Origin: Begonia masoniana
Taxonomy: Eukaryota; Streptophyta; Magnoliopsida; Cucurbitales; Begoniaceae
Assembly: GCA_022432975.1 (NCBI GenBank)
Contig: CM039508.1
Location: forward strand, 51,610,300 to 51,674,299
Length of the DNA: 64,000 bases
Reading direction: 5' to 3'
The position numbers and the translations under genes were made by a program. Positions 32,931-54,989 of this stretch are shown here, in pieces. A model generated the notes under the pieces. It saw nothing but the letters and a program-made list of their open reading frames with translations. It searched no databases and was not told the origin of the DNA. Within the stretch, counting starts at the first letter, position 1; the number at the start of each line of letters is the position of its first letter.

Positions 32931-34235
32931 ATGGCAAGAAAGATTGAAATCGAAAATTTCAATGGAAATAGTTTCTCTCTGTGGAAATTAAAAATGAAAG
33001 CGCTATTACGGAGAGATTGTTGTGCTATGGTCATCGGTGAAAGGCCTACAAACGTTGAAGACGAGAAATGGAACAAGTGGATGGGAATGCATATTCCTCG
33101 GATACGGAAGTGATCCATTCGGATATAGGCTTTAGGATCAGGTTGATAAGAAGATTGTCAGAAGCAGGAATGCATATTCCTCGAATACAGAAGTGATGCA
33201 TTCAGATATAGACTTTGGGATCCGGTTGACAAGAAAATTGTCAGAAGCTGAGATGTTGTCTTCTTTGAAGATCAGACCATTGAAGACAAGAAGAAAGATG
33301 TCACTGATAAGCATCCAGTAAAAGTTGGTCTGGAGAAATTAACTTTTGACGGGAGAGATGCTGGAGAATCCAGTGATCAAGCAACTGTTGATGTTGACCA
33401 TGGAGAAATACAGACTTCTCCGTAATCAGTTGTAGAACAAGAGTTAAGGAGGTCAACAAGAGATCGTTGATCATCATGAAAATACTCTGTAAACAAGTAT
33501 GTGATGATCACTGATGGCGATGAATCTGAGTGCTATGAGGAAGCTATGAAGCATCAACAAAAGATGAACTGGTTGGATGCGATGCAAGATGAGATGAGAT
33601 CATTGCATGAGAACCATATTTATGAGTTGGTTCAGCTTCCAAAGGAGAGAAAGGCACCGAAGAACCAATGGGTCCTACAGTGACGGGTAATGAGGCTAGG
33701 AAATTTGTGAATTCACCTTCTAAGAGAAAGGTTGAAAAGACTTGGAAGAAGTCAGGTTCTCGGATGAAGTTCAAGTTGAGATCTAAGAGTATATCAGAGC
33801 CGGTGAGTCAGCCTATTATAGATAGATGTTTAGTCACCAGTTTCAGTTTCACATCAGAATGGTATCGTCAAAGGCAGAACCATGTAGAACGTTAAAGCTC
33901 CAAAGCGATATGATGAAATTGTGAGTTATGTGTTGAATGTGTTCGAAGGTAACAATTCTTGCAACATGTTCAGATGCAGTTCAGTGCAACAACTCTAATA
34001 GCTCAGTGATAGCTAGAGCATTATTCATCTCTCCAAGAATTCTTCGTTTCATTCGAGATCCAAGCATATTGATGTGAGGTATCACTGGGTTCGAGACTTG
34101 CTCGAGACGAAGCAGTTGCACTTGAAGTAAGTGCATGCCAGTGAGAACAGTTTGGATATGTTGATGAAAGTTTTGCCGAATGAGAAGCTCGAGGTCTGTA
34201 GACAAAGAGCGGATTTTGTTAGAGATTTCTCTTCA
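32931..34235 (+). pseudogene. Remnants of copia gag, integrase, RT and RNase H
   Basis: Gag start MARKIEIENFNGNSFSLWKL (32931 on) breaks off after about 50 codons. An integrase C-terminal piece, GYRLWDPVDKKIVRSRDVVF-like, follows and is partly duplicated in an 83-bp tandem repeat (33086 and 33169). The RT start EEAMKHQQKMNWLDAMQDEM at about 33540 is followed by an unrelated piece. The RNase H end (SRSKHIDVRYHWVRDLLETK) is at about 34057-34115. Nothing between RT start and RNase H end survives. Confidence 0.82.
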
Positions 34236-34254
34236 TAAGTTGGGAGGAGGAGTT

Positions 34255-35109
34255 TGTAGGGTCCCTCCTTAATGATGAGGGATCGTGCAATAAATGGAGG
34301 TTGTCTCCATTAATTGCAAATGGAGACAATGTCTCCATTAGCTGCGCTGCAAAGGAAGAAGTGCGCCTACCTTCCTCATAATGAGGAAAGTGTCACTTGA
34401 AGCCGCTATAAATAGAGGCTTCAAGCAAACGCAAATGCATCCCTAAAAATGTCGATCCTAAGTGGATCTAAATAGAAGCGAAATCTTCTATTAAAGAGAA
34501 AATCACTTCTGAGTAAAGAGGAAGAGAAATATAGTGATGATTATTTTGAGGGAGAGAAAAGAATGAGTCTGAGAGAAAAATAGATGTGGTGTTTTTGTGC
34601 ACATTGAGAGTTCTAAGAGTGGTGATTTCTCTTAGTGAATATTTTCTAAAATATTCGATATCTAGAAAAATATTGTAAATCCTATTTTTCATAGTGAGAT
34701 CTTTTTGGACTCGGTCCCCGTGTTTTTTTTTCCCGATTTGGGTTTCTACGTAAAATTTTCGGTGTTGGTTTTAGCAATTATTTCTCTTACTTCTTAGTCG
34801 TTATAATTTTACGATAGTGAAAAAATATTCCTGGTATTTTTCGGATCACATCTGCTATCGTTTCTTGTATCGCTTGGTTAGTGGTGTAATTGTACTGTGT
34901 AAGTAGTTCTGTCTAGGAGATTGGAATTTAAGTGGACCATTTGTGACCCTCCAGTCTTTCCCGGGAACTGACTTGGAAAGATAATTCTGTCTAAGGAGAT
35001 TGCCAAAAACATTCTTTTCTGAAAATTATCCTGATCAGTACTTTCCACGTTTTACAGCAGTTGTATTTTTATCATCGTTCCCGCCGAAGTTTCGTTGTTT
35101 TTCCCAACA
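34255..35109 (+). repeat. 3' LTR of deleted copia (855 bp)
   Basis: Begins TGTAGGGTCCCTCC and ends CCCAACA. It contains a CTATAAATAG TATA-like promoter motif near 34405. Confidence 0.9.
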
Positions 35110-36640
35110 CTTCCACAATCTTGGCTCAAAGAGGCATCAAATCACGAGCTACCTTTAAGACCCGAGCACCCTCCCTTAGAGATGAACTTAGACCAGTTGA
35201 AAGAAGACTCTTGAAGTTATGCTTTAATATCTTTACTAGTCTAATTTGAGTCAATTTAAGTAAAATTAAATTTGGTTAAACTTTATTAGGAAAAAACTTG
35301 TTTTAAGTGTTATATTTTAGTCATCAACAAAGACTTCTTTAGTTGGGCTTTGAGTGCTCTTTTGAGAGTTACTTGATCTTCACTTAAAGGGCCCTTCATC
35401 CCTCTTGTGGGCGGATTGCAGTAGCTTTTGATAAATAGAAAAAAAATCAAAATTCTTGTCTATACAAGTTTGCCTCATTTCTTTCGGTGTTATTGACAAC
35501 CCGATCGTGTTTGATTAACGATAGATTTGTTCTTTGTGAGTGTGGTCAAATCTTCCTACTATTGCAGTTTTCTAATCCTCATCTTAGTGAGGTTAAATCA
35601 TAGCAAAATTGTATAAACTCTTGAATCAACAAGTTGGAGCGCTCTATTTTGAAAGAGTAACACCTGAAGTTGAAGGTTAGTACTTGGTGACTTTTCAGAC
35701 CAACTTGTATCTCTCCATCCATAACTTTCACGTCTGAATGATTTTGGTTGCAAAAGTTGATGGGTGCTTTGTGGCCATAGAACATGAGTTTGGTGTCCAA
35801 ACTCATGTTAAGGCGACTTAATTTGATCGAGTTATCATCTTTTCAAATCGAGTTTGATTCTCAGCCAAGTGGTGCGGTTTGATTCTCCGAGATCCACCAT
35901 CATTTTTGTCATACCTTCTGATCCTTGATCTTTTGCCCATGAACTTTTTGAGGGATTTTTTCTCACCTATATACTAATGTTTCTGTCCAAATTGCACGTA
36001 CAAAAGATTCTATTTGACGAAGATATCGTGTTCTCAAGTTGACATGAAATCTGCTAAGAGGTGTATTTTTTTCTCAATGGCCAAACGGAGCTCCAACTTA
36101 GCTCAAACTATGTCAAAACCCAAACTAAGAATTAGAAAACTATGTCAAAACCCAAACTAAGAATTAGAAAACCGAGCTGGGTTGAGCTGGAAGAACTATT
36201 TTGGCTATTCTATGTAGCTTTAGATTCGGTATGTTTGAGGCCGATAATTCTAGTCGCCACCCACAGTTCCACCCCCTGAGTTACTCAAACCAATTCAGTA
36301 AATTGCAAGAGAAACTTGTAAATTTACAGTCGGAAAATATGGTATGCTGGGTAGGGAAAGGTCAAAAACAGAGAACTAAAAAAGAAAATGCTGACTGGTA
36401 GTTAAAAAAGGAGTCTTGAGGTATATGCAATGATAGGATGGCCCAGCCACGTTGTCTGGCTGGTCTCGCCTCTTCCAGCATCCAAAATAAAAATGAAGAA
36501 TTCGGAATAACAACGAGGACACCAACCACCGCAGTTTTACAGCGAGAGAAGAGAAAGACAAACGAAGAGCGGAGAGTTGCTGAAGATAATCAAATCAAAT
36601 AAAAGAGTGAGATCTGCGATCGGGATATATATGATATGGG
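35110..36640. other. Intergenic with old repeat
   Basis: No gene recognised. It includes the dispersed repeat at 35680-35960 and a 33-bp tandem duplication (CTATGTCAAAACCCAAACTAAG twice, about 36110-36170). Confidence 0.5.
35680..35960 (+). repeat. Old dispersed repeat, copy 1
   Basis: Shares an ordered series of blocks with 56860-57115. These include GGTGAC...TTCA...CCAACT, GTCCAAA.TCATGT.AAG, GAGTTATCAT.TTT, TTGATTCT and TAT.TTCTGAT. Roughly 60-65 percent identity by eye. Confidence 0.6.
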
Positions 36641-36665
36641 CGTCTGTAATTGCAGCTAATTAGCA

Positions 36666-47256
<10,591 letters not shown>

Positions 47257-48095
47257 AGATAAGAAAACTGGTGAAATGCGGAGTTGAGGCTTTTGTTTTT
47301 TCACTTTCCATTGTTGTAGGGTCAGTGTGAATTCATTGACTGATAAATTAAGCATGTGTAGAATGGAAATTATACTCGTTTGTATAGATTTTAGCAAGTA
47401 CATGTTGTTGAGGAGTTTTTTTTTTAGCTGTACTACAGAAGTTGCAGCAACTTTTATATTTTAGTTTATTCTATTTTTTGACATGAGATTTTTCAGTTTC
47501 TTTGTTTCTTCTTCTATAAATGACAATCGACCCTTCTTTTTTTCCACTACAACATTTTCTCTCTATTCGATGATGACTTATCCAAAACTAACGTTGTAGA
47601 ACCTCCTTTTGACAACAGTCTAACAACCATCTCCCATCATCTAATACAGTTCATGTCGTTTTGAATCGTTGACATCGTGTTTCTCGGATGACCACTTCAA
47701 ACGTGCGATTGACCGTAGATGAACCTCTAGGTGAATCTGACACTGTTCTATTCAATTTGGATTTGAAAGCACGTTAGACTTCAACAGCCAGATATGGTGC
47801 TAGGTTTTAAGCCTCCATTTCACTCCATCTGTATGTAATTATATGTATTAAGTGATTAGTTCTTTTGCAGAGGATTTGACGGCACAATCTCCGACTAGCC
47901 TAATTGCTCTGTGACCGTTTTTGTCATCCGTGTAAACGTCATTGAACAATTTTTTGTTGATTATATTCGTCATTCGATGACGATCAATCCACATTGTCAA
48001 ATGTTGCCCGCATCTTTCGTTCATAACAGCAAAGGTGTTTATGATCATGAAATCGAAACATTAAGATGACCCACCTACATGAGAGAAGGAGAAGT
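47257..48095. other. 3' region of maspardin and intergenic DNA
   Basis: AT-rich. The part from 47560 may be the decayed 5' portion of the RING-like sequence that follows, but no domain is readable there. Confidence 0.45.
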
Positions 48096-48099
48096 GAAG

Positions 48100-48225
48100 A
48101 ACTGTGCCATTTGTTTGCAGACATGAAAAAGGATTGATCATGCTGTCGTGTGATCATATTTACCACGAATCGTGCATCATCACTTGGTTGAAGAAAACAG
48201 ACTTAACCACTTTTTCGTCAACAAA
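48100..48225 (+). pseudogene. RING-H2 finger fragment
   Basis: One frame reads EVKNCAICLQ, the first Cys pair of a RING. After a frame change, LSCDHIYHESCIITWLKKTD gives the Cys-x-His-x2-His-x2-Cys core and the conserved W. The final CPxC pair is absent. This is a broken piece of a RING-H2 E3 ligase gene with a stop (TGA) between the two halves. Confidence 0.6.
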
Positions 48226-48229
48226 TCTT

Positions 48230-48900
48230 GCGATAAAACAACTATTCATAACGATGTAAACCTTATAACCGTACTTCTGTAATATCCTCATTTTCAATGG
48301 TTACCTCTTTGTAAACATCTGCACCTACAGATGTAGTGTTTTCCATTCTAATTATGAGTCTCTTTAGATAAAGCTTATTCTCTCAAATAACTAATGAAGA
48401 GATCCAAATCAAAGAGAATTAAGAAGGAAAACAAAAACTTACGTTTGATGAAGGTGTGCAAGATGTCGTAGCCTCTGAAATTCTTCTGTATGAACAAACA
48501 TAAGCACCATAAGATGACATTATGAACAGACCCGTGACGAGAGAGTCAATGCACTTTCTAAGCAACTCGATATGTCGAGTATCTTCAAATTAAGAGAAAG
48601 AAAATCATATTAACAACGATCAGATACATGATGAGAAATGATCATCACAACAACACACCTTTTGCATCTATATACCATGAATTAAACAATCTCAATTTAC
48701 TTATAGTACAGTTCTGGAAAAAAAAAAGGAAAAGAGAAACGCTGGTATTTCATCAGAAGTTTGATGGATTTGCTCTATCCCACCGCTTTCCGAATTCTGA
48801 AAAAATTTGAAGACTTCTTCCGAGACGTTTACAATTTATTTACAGTAGACTGAAGCCGGATTTTTCTTCAATGAAATAGAAATATATGGCTGTGCTGCGC
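48230..48900. other. Intergenic, 3' flank of the S-acyltransferase gene
   Basis: No gene recognised. The nearest supported feature is the stop codon at 48914 on the minus strand. Confidence 0.5.
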
Positions 48901-48913
48901 TCATGAGGTTGGA

Positions 48914-51379
48914 TCAAAATTGCTGCCGCAAAGTCAAGTCCAACTTTGTTGGATATTCAAGGCCCTGAAGAGCTGGCATCCTCCTCAAATCCTCTTCTGA
49001 ATATGCGGGGATGAACCAATATTTCTTCTCCATCCCAAATACCTGATTCAACAGAATTTGCAACGTAATAAAGAACATTACTCTAACCCAGGTTTGTGTG
49101 AACATGTGCACATATAAATACATACATATGTATATATATATATATATCATCTTTTGCGGTAAAAGAAAACTAATGAGAGCATTTTTTTTATATTGGTGTG
49201 TTCAGCTGGTGAGGTGGGAGTGTACCTGTTCAAAATTTTCTTCCGACCAAGATCAAAATGCCATTTAGAAGAGGCTTTCTTCTCATATGCCTGAAAACAA
49301 GTTTGGAGATATTATCGAATTATTTATTCAAATGAAAAAAGTGTAGTGTTGTGAATGTAAGTTAAACTTGAATAAGAATTCATTACCTCTATAGTGGTAG
49401 TATTGGCTGCCACCAGTGATACGTGCATGATAAGAAAGCCCAGGACACTCAATGCAAATGTTAAATTTAAAACTGCAAAAAAATTAGAAATTATTGTTGA
49501 AATAAGAGTTGAGATGTACACTCATTTGATATAGTTCTTACTGAATGTGATGAAGACTGCAGCAAGGGTGCCTGGCGCTCCAATGACTTCACTGTCAGTG
49601 AAAAATGCAACAAAGTATGGCAACAGCGATAAAGTGACAAGAGTTGTTTCAAGAAATGTGTAGAACTGCATCCATATTAGACTATAAATACGAGGGAAGT
49701 AATTGAAATGGCAAGCTAATAACTTACAGATACAAATAACTTAACTAGAGAACAAGACGGTGGTATCAATCATCTATATGCTGATGTAGATGCTCGTTAC
49801 TTCAGCTAAAGACGTAGCTGAATTGAATGACAGTTATTTGTTTCTGTTTCATTTCTTCTGTTAGTTATGTTTATGTGTATTCAATAGATGACAGTTATTT
49901 TCATTTTTTCATTGTATCAGCTCTATAAATAAAGAGCTTTCCATTGTAAATTAAAAGAGAAATTTAACACTTAAAATCACCTATAGACTACACTAAAATG
50001 AACAATCCCAGTAAAGAGTCAGACAACTTAGGATCAAATATGCAGTGCACAATATTTGTAAGCTAATCATTATTGTGACAAGACTCAAAAGAAATATGCT
50101 TAATTTGGCATGCGTACCAAAAATAGAAGAAAACACTTGTAATTCAATGCCCCAACACAGTTAACAACCCAAACACAGTGATGATCCATTTTCAAGACAC
50201 ACCTCCCACCTGCATACAAAGCATGAATTAGCATAACTAAGTACAAACGATAATAAATAGCATTAATGATAACAATAATAGAAAAACCATTAACCAGCAC
50301 AACACACACTTACAGACAGAACAGTGATGGCAACGAGGAGGTTTAAAGTGGTTGCATTTGCGACAAAACCGCAATCTTTGATCTGAAGGATCATGAGACA
50401 TTGTTGATTGCTCAGGTTCTAAGCCATTATGCTCTAATCCCACCAAAGGATCCATGTCCCCTTTCTCCTCTTCTAACATAGGCCTCCAATTCGAAGGAAC
50501 ACCTCCTGGATCCGTCGTCACAACAGAATAGTAGCTCCACAATAACATCACCAACTGCATAATGAATCATTGATATCTCACGTTAGGCCTCCCATTTGAC
50601 CCTACATTTATTATTGTTTAAAATGCCCCTTCCCTGATTCTCGGCCCCATGTATCCTAAAACAATCAAACACAATCTTTCTGAATCTAATAGCATACCCA
50701 TTTTAAGATTACAAAAGAAGTTGCTTGGCGGCCAGATTTCCTCTACCCTTTTTATTTGCATTTTCTAGGGGGCTAGGTCACTTCACCCATCCTTTACCAA
50801 CAAACCAAATAATTTTCTTTAATATAAAGGCTAACTTATGCGCACAGCAACTAATCCTACCAAACTCTTGCTCTATTTAGTCAGAGTTTATTTACACAGG
50901 TCTGGTTAACTCACTCATATTTAACTACCATGAACATAGGCTTAAGTTTTGCGTCCAAGATGATTTCAAGCAAGTTGAGAGAGCAAAACTTTAAGGCAAA
51001 CACTTAAAAACAACTTGAGCATACCTATATAGCTGTTTGATTGCTAATTAGCAATTTTCCAAAAAGTCAATTGAATTAATTTCTTAAGTTCTGATCAATC
51101 AAAGTCCAGGTACAGCTAAGATACCATTTCCACTCCAAAAAGAGAAAATGAACAACAATCGATCAAAGTGAAAGAACAAACAAAAATTACCAGAGCGTGA
51201 AACAAGAGCAAAACCACTATAGCCATGACTGACTCAAGTCCTCCGCGAAGTATAGCAGGACCATAATTGACCACGACCAACGCATAATAAGAGAGTCCGA
51301 CTATACCGAGCACCAAGACGATCATAATGGAGCCGAGGGCTCGGAGCACCGTACAAAATTTAAATACATTCCACGCCAT
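48914..51379 (-). CDS. PAT14: DHHC protein S-acyltransferase, PAT13/14 type (exon 6 frameshift)
   Basis: Seven exons on the minus strand: 51379-51191, 50554-50314, 50209-50118, 49665-49542, 49472-49387, 49290-49226 and 49042-48914, all GT-AG. Family length is about 308 residues. The product attaches fatty acids to Cys of target proteins on endomembranes. Visible: four membrane segments (about 17-37, 50-73, 165-190, 215-240), the Cys-rich domain [20 protein letters not shown], the catalytic DHHC at 152-155 followed by [18 protein letters not shown] after the last membrane segment, and the C-terminal [12 protein letters not shown]...LEYPTKLDL. The start at 51379 (MAWNVFKFC) is the family start, although the frame is open 63 bp further upstream. 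Exon 6 ends GGAAGAAAATTTTGAACAG, one A fewer than needed for GRKKNFEQ. As read, the last 43 residues are out of frame. A homopolymer error or a recent mutation are both possible. Confidence 0.92.
49118..49148. repeat. (TA)n microsatellite in the last intron of the S-acyltransferase
   Basis: TACATACATATG followed by about ten TA dinucleotides. Confidence 0.9.
49740..49980. repeat. Possible short LTR-like fragment in S-acyltransferase intron 3
   Basis: Contains two copies of ATGACAGTTATTT and a CTCTATAAATAAAGAGCTTTCC stretch (in pieces), ending AGAAATTTAACA. This is reminiscent of the R/U5 part of a small copia LTR. No partner LTR or target duplication identified. Confidence 0.3.
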
Positions 51380-52672
51380 CGCCGCGAATAGCCGAGATGG
51401 TGAATCAAATCGCAATTCAGAATTAGGATTTGGAAATTGCACATGAGAAAAGGGGAATTCGAAATCGATTCCTCTATTGCTACTTGGGTTGCTTCGTTAA
51501 CGAAGGAAGAGAGGAGCAGCCATTGAAGATTATGGCCTGAAAACGCAAATTTCGATTTTGAAAATAAAATTTAGATAATTTCAACGCGTTGTTTACTTGG
51601 GGACTCAGTCCACGAACTACGAAGTCTTGAGCTCATTAAATCTCGAGGAAAGAAATATCAAGAGTGGCAAACTGGCTATGATGTCGATTATCGAATATCG
51701 ACCTGTCTCTTGCTAGAATACTACATGTATTCAACGTATGGAAGTCAACGGAAAAAATATGATCATATACATGCTACGTTTACTCTCTTATTCTACTTTC
51801 TTAAAATATTAGTTGACGTGTCTTCTGCAAGAAAAATAGTAGGAAAAAGTTCAATTTAGCTCACAACGTACGAGGTCAATGATCAATTGGTCCATAACGT
51901 TTATTTTTTAGTCAATCAACCTCTATCGTTGACGTCGTTTGCAATTCGACCATTCTCGTCAAATTTCTTTTTAAATTTGACATGTGTTCTGTACGTGTCC
52001 TTCAAAATTCTCAAACTACTATTTTTCTGTCTCTCTCTCTTGCTAGAAAACGCAAATTTTTTTACACTAGAATTTTTACGCAAATGTTGATATTATTTTC
52101 TCTCTTCGTTTCTTTTCTTTTGAATGAGCATTGGACCCTTCCCGTTGACGTCGATCAAACCCAATGGGTCGGCGAAGAAGTGCACCGGATTTTGAAGTCG
52201 AATTCTTCTACTTGGACGCTTACACTTTTGTTGACAAATTCCACTGTAATCTTGGCAGAAAGATTTCCATCATCAACAAACCATGTTGTCATGGTGGCCT
52301 CTTTAGCCTTACCATATCTTTGTCAAGTTGGTCTGCCACCAAAGAGAAATTTCAACATAATCATCTCAGTTTTTTTCAAGTCAACCACGACATGATTTAG
52401 GCTCACCATTTCCTCTGAAACCAAGCACAAATCATCATCCTTCATTTCCTCTCTTTTTCCACTTCTAGTTCAAATTCCCATTGATTGATTCATAGTTCTA
52501 CCATTCTAGGCTAAAAAACCGGAAACTCGGGTTATAAATATAAGCATTCCTCTGTACTCCAACCTTAACTTCTTAAAATCTTCTGAAGTAGGTAAACAAG
52601 AACTCCAGTAAAAGTAGAAAGAATCCAATAAATCCTACCAATCTACATTTCTACAATCAGTAAACAAAAATG
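51380..52672. other. Intergenic between S-acyltransferase 5' end and BED/hAT gene 3' end
   Basis: No gene supported. The 137-codon plus-strand ORF at 51982-52395 has no recognisable motif and is hydrophobic only by base composition. Confidence 0.5.
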
Positions 52673-54973
52673 TTACAGTGATGATGTATCAAAAAGAGCA
52701 TCACTAAGCACATCATCCTCACCATTCTCCGTGGCTAAAAGATCGGCATCTCTATCTTCCTCACTCGAAAAATCTCTTCTGTCGAGCTTGGAGTGTGCTG
52801 CAATGAAAATTAACTTCTGGACTTTGTCGGAACTAGTTCCCGAGCGTCCATGCGATCGAACCCATCTCAGTAAACTCCTGTTGCATTTGAATCCAATGCA
52901 AGTAGAATGGAGGAAGATGAGCCTCACAGCAACTTTACCCAAAGACTTAAATTCAGTAAGATAAGTTTCCCAAACAAGCCTACCACTCTGAGGATTAGCA
53001 ATCTTCAATTTCCCTGTAATTGGGTCTCTCTCCTTTAGCTGCACAGCTCTTGCATAGACGGGATTAAGCCCTTCTGTCCTCCATTTCATAAGCTCCATTA
53101 ATGCAATATGAGCTTCTTCTCTTGAAACAAGCCTCGTAATTAGCTTGTCGACGTCTTTCTCCTGCTCAGGTGTGAGGCATTTGAATGGTGGAAGATACTT
53201 ACCACTAGTGTCTCTGATCAAATACAGAGGGTCAAGTATAAACGCAGCTGCCCAAGCAGGGTGATAATTCTTCCTAAATCGCCTTTCGATCACCTTCTCC
53301 GCAGCTTCTTCGGTGACATGGAATTTCGAACACCAGTCTTTCACTTTAGCTTTTAGCTCATCCCAAAGTGGAAGACATTGCCCAACCAATGGCCTCTCTG
53401 CCTCGATATTACGAGACATGTCTTTAATCAACTTAATCAATGAATGAACGGCTTCAACTTCGTTCCAAAACCCGACGTCACCAATAAATTCTGCAACTTC
53501 TTTGGCCATTGGATCCTCCATTGATGTCACTTTACAATCTTCATCAAGAAAAACCAGTTGTAGAGCTCTAGAAGAACTCAAAGTATCTTCAAGCATTGTA
53601 TAAACTGCATCAATATTCATGCGATCGGACTCACGAAGAGAACGAAGAAAGCTCGCATGGCCATACTCCTGAATTTGAAACCTGTTAAAGCAATGTCGAA
53701 CTAGAGACTCGAAGTTGATGAAATGAACCAGCTTTCTACAGTTTTCAGTGACTGTTTTAAAAAAGGGAAGCTCCTTGGTGAAGTCTTTAATCAAACTAAG
53801 AAAACCCTGAAATTGACAAGAAAGATTAACCATCCATTGATTTTGATTCTCCAAATTTCTTAATGCCTTGGTTTTGAATTTATCTGCTACTATACCAACA
53901 CAACGATGAACAACATTGCCGCTAATACCTGCAATTGTTTCCAAGAGAACATCCTCAGCGTATTTTGATGGAACTGATCCGCCTACAAAAACCGCCCTCC
54001 GGTAAAGACTAGTTCCATTAGGAAGATTCACAGTCAAATTCACCAGTTTTTCCTCGCCCGAATCAGCAAAATTTTTGTCCTTCCAGCCATTGGAGGAGAG
54101 CTGAAAGAACATGGCATCCCTTATTTTGGCTTCGGAATCCGCCTTCACTTCCTCGAATTTGGAAGCTAACCGGTCTTTTATAAACTCCCGGCGAGAAATT
54201 TCTGGCAAACCGACCTGGTTGAGGAAGGCTCTGAATTTGGGGTGCTCCAAACTGGAGAAAGAAACAGACCCACAAGATTCATACGCCCAATCAGCAAGAA
54301 AATTGATCGCACAATTAATCTGATTCTTGCTTAAAGCTGGACCAGGTGAAGTTTTTGGACTTCTAAGCTTCTTCACGCTGTCTTCCAACATAGCTAAAGC
54401 TCCCAAATCCTCCTTTCCTCCCGACAATATCAAATGAGAATGCGAATCCTTCGCCGCCCTCACTGAAACGGAAGGCGAATGAGTAATCTCGCTACAGAAT
54501 CTAGAAGGATCCACTATCGCCAGCGGCGGAATCGGGTAGGAAGAACCAGAGACATCACCACCACCGCTACCCACCGCCCCTGCAGACGAGCTCCGCTTAC
54601 GATAGTTGTGGTGAACAGTCATAGAAGAAGGTGAAACAGAGGAAATTGGTTTAGGTACGGAGTTGAAATTGGAGCACGTGCCTCGCTTGAGATGCTCCGA
54701 CGCCGTCCTCGACGGGTTTGAGGCTGAGAAGATGGAGTCGCAGAGGGAGCACCGGAGCTTCACCGCCTTGGGTAAACCATTGTCTGAGTTGTGAACCAGG
54801 ATGGGTTCCAGATGAGTCCAATACCAAGCCCCTTTGCCTTTTATAGCCTTGGTCCGGACCATTACCAGCCCTTCGTACCGCTTTTGAACAGATTTCGCTG
54901 CAAGGTCGTCACCTGAGGCAGCAGTTGCAGAGTCAACAGGAAGAGAAGGTGTGGTCGTATTAGTAGCCGCCAT
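52673..54973 (-). CDS. BED zinc-finger, hAT transposase-derived protein
   Basis: Single-exon gene of 766 residues from the ATG at 54973, chosen over the one at 54985 because GCAATGGCG is the better context. The N-terminal part has a conserved block (KSVQKRYEGLVMVRTKAIKG) and a BED-type finger with Cys75, Cys78, His94 and Cys100 (LRCSLCDSIF...TASEHLKRGTC). A long middle region follows, with DWAYESCGSVSFSSLEHPKF and a transposase-like stretch (GISGNVVHRCVGIVADKF). The C-terminal region (LVWETYLTEFKSLGKVAVRL to RDFSSEEDRD) resembles a decayed hAT dimerisation domain, and the tail is acidic. The uninterrupted frame and absence of inverted ends or a target duplication suggest a domesticated host gene that binds DNA, not a mobile hAT element. 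Function is unknown. Confidence 0.88.
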   Translation of the reverse strand: MAATNTTTPSLPVDSATAASGDDLAAKSVQKRYEGLVMVRTKAIKGKGAWYWTHLEPILVHNSDNGLPKAVKLRCSLCDSIFSASNPSRTASEHLKRGTCSNFNSVPKPISSVSPSSMTVHHNYRKRSSSAGAVGSGGGDVSGSSYPIPPLAIVDPSRFCSEITHSPSVSVRAAKDSHSHLILSGGKEDLGALAMLEDSVKKLRSPKTSPGPALSKNQINCAINFLADWAYESCGSVSFSSLEHPKFRAFLNQVGLPEISRREFIKDRLASKFEEVKADSEAKIRDAMFFQLSSNGWKDKNFADSGEEKLVNLTVNLPNGTSLYRRAVFVGGSVPSKYAEDVLLETIAGISGNVVHRCVGIVADKFKTKALRNLENQNQWMVNLSCQFQGFLSLIKDFTKELPFFKTVTENCRKLVHFINFESLVRHCFNRFQIQEYGHASFLRSLRESDRMNIDAVYTMLEDTLSSSRALQLVFLDEDCKVTSMEDPMAKEVAEFIGDVGFWNEVEAVHSLIKLIKDMSRNIEAERPLVGQCLPLWDELKAKVKDWCSKFHVTEEAAEKVIERRFRKNYHPAWAAAFILDPLYLIRDTSGKYLPPFKCLTPEQEKDVDKLITRLVSREEAHIALMELMKWRTEGLNPVYARAVQLKERDPITGKLKIANPQSGRLVWETYLTEFKSLGKVAVRLIFLHSTCIGFKCNRSLLRWVRSHGRSGTSSDKVQKLIFIAAHSKLDRRDFSSEEDRDADLLATENGEDDVLSDALFDTSSL

Positions 54974-54989
54974 TGCGGCGAGCACTAAT

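Larger units (their letters stand above)
32564..35109 (+). mobile_element. Deleted Ty1/copia element with truncated 5' LTR
   Basis: The 3' LTR is 34255-35109 (855 bp, TGTAGGG...CCCAACA) after a GGGAGGAGGAG purine tract. The 5' side keeps only the last 344 bp of the LTR (32564-32907), because the minus-strand copia element sits in it. TGGTATCAGAGC follows at 32910-32921. The interior of about 1.3 kb holds only pieces of gag, integrase end, RT start and RNase H end, so it is a non-autonomous deletion derivative. Confidence 0.9.

Noticed and set aside
51982..52395. 137-codon ORF on the plus strand
   Set aside because: No motif, and no splice or promoter context; composition suggests chance.
52673..54985. 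Active hAT transposon
   Set aside because: No terminal inverted repeats or 8-bp duplication were seen around it, and the single frame is intact; a domesticated gene fits better.
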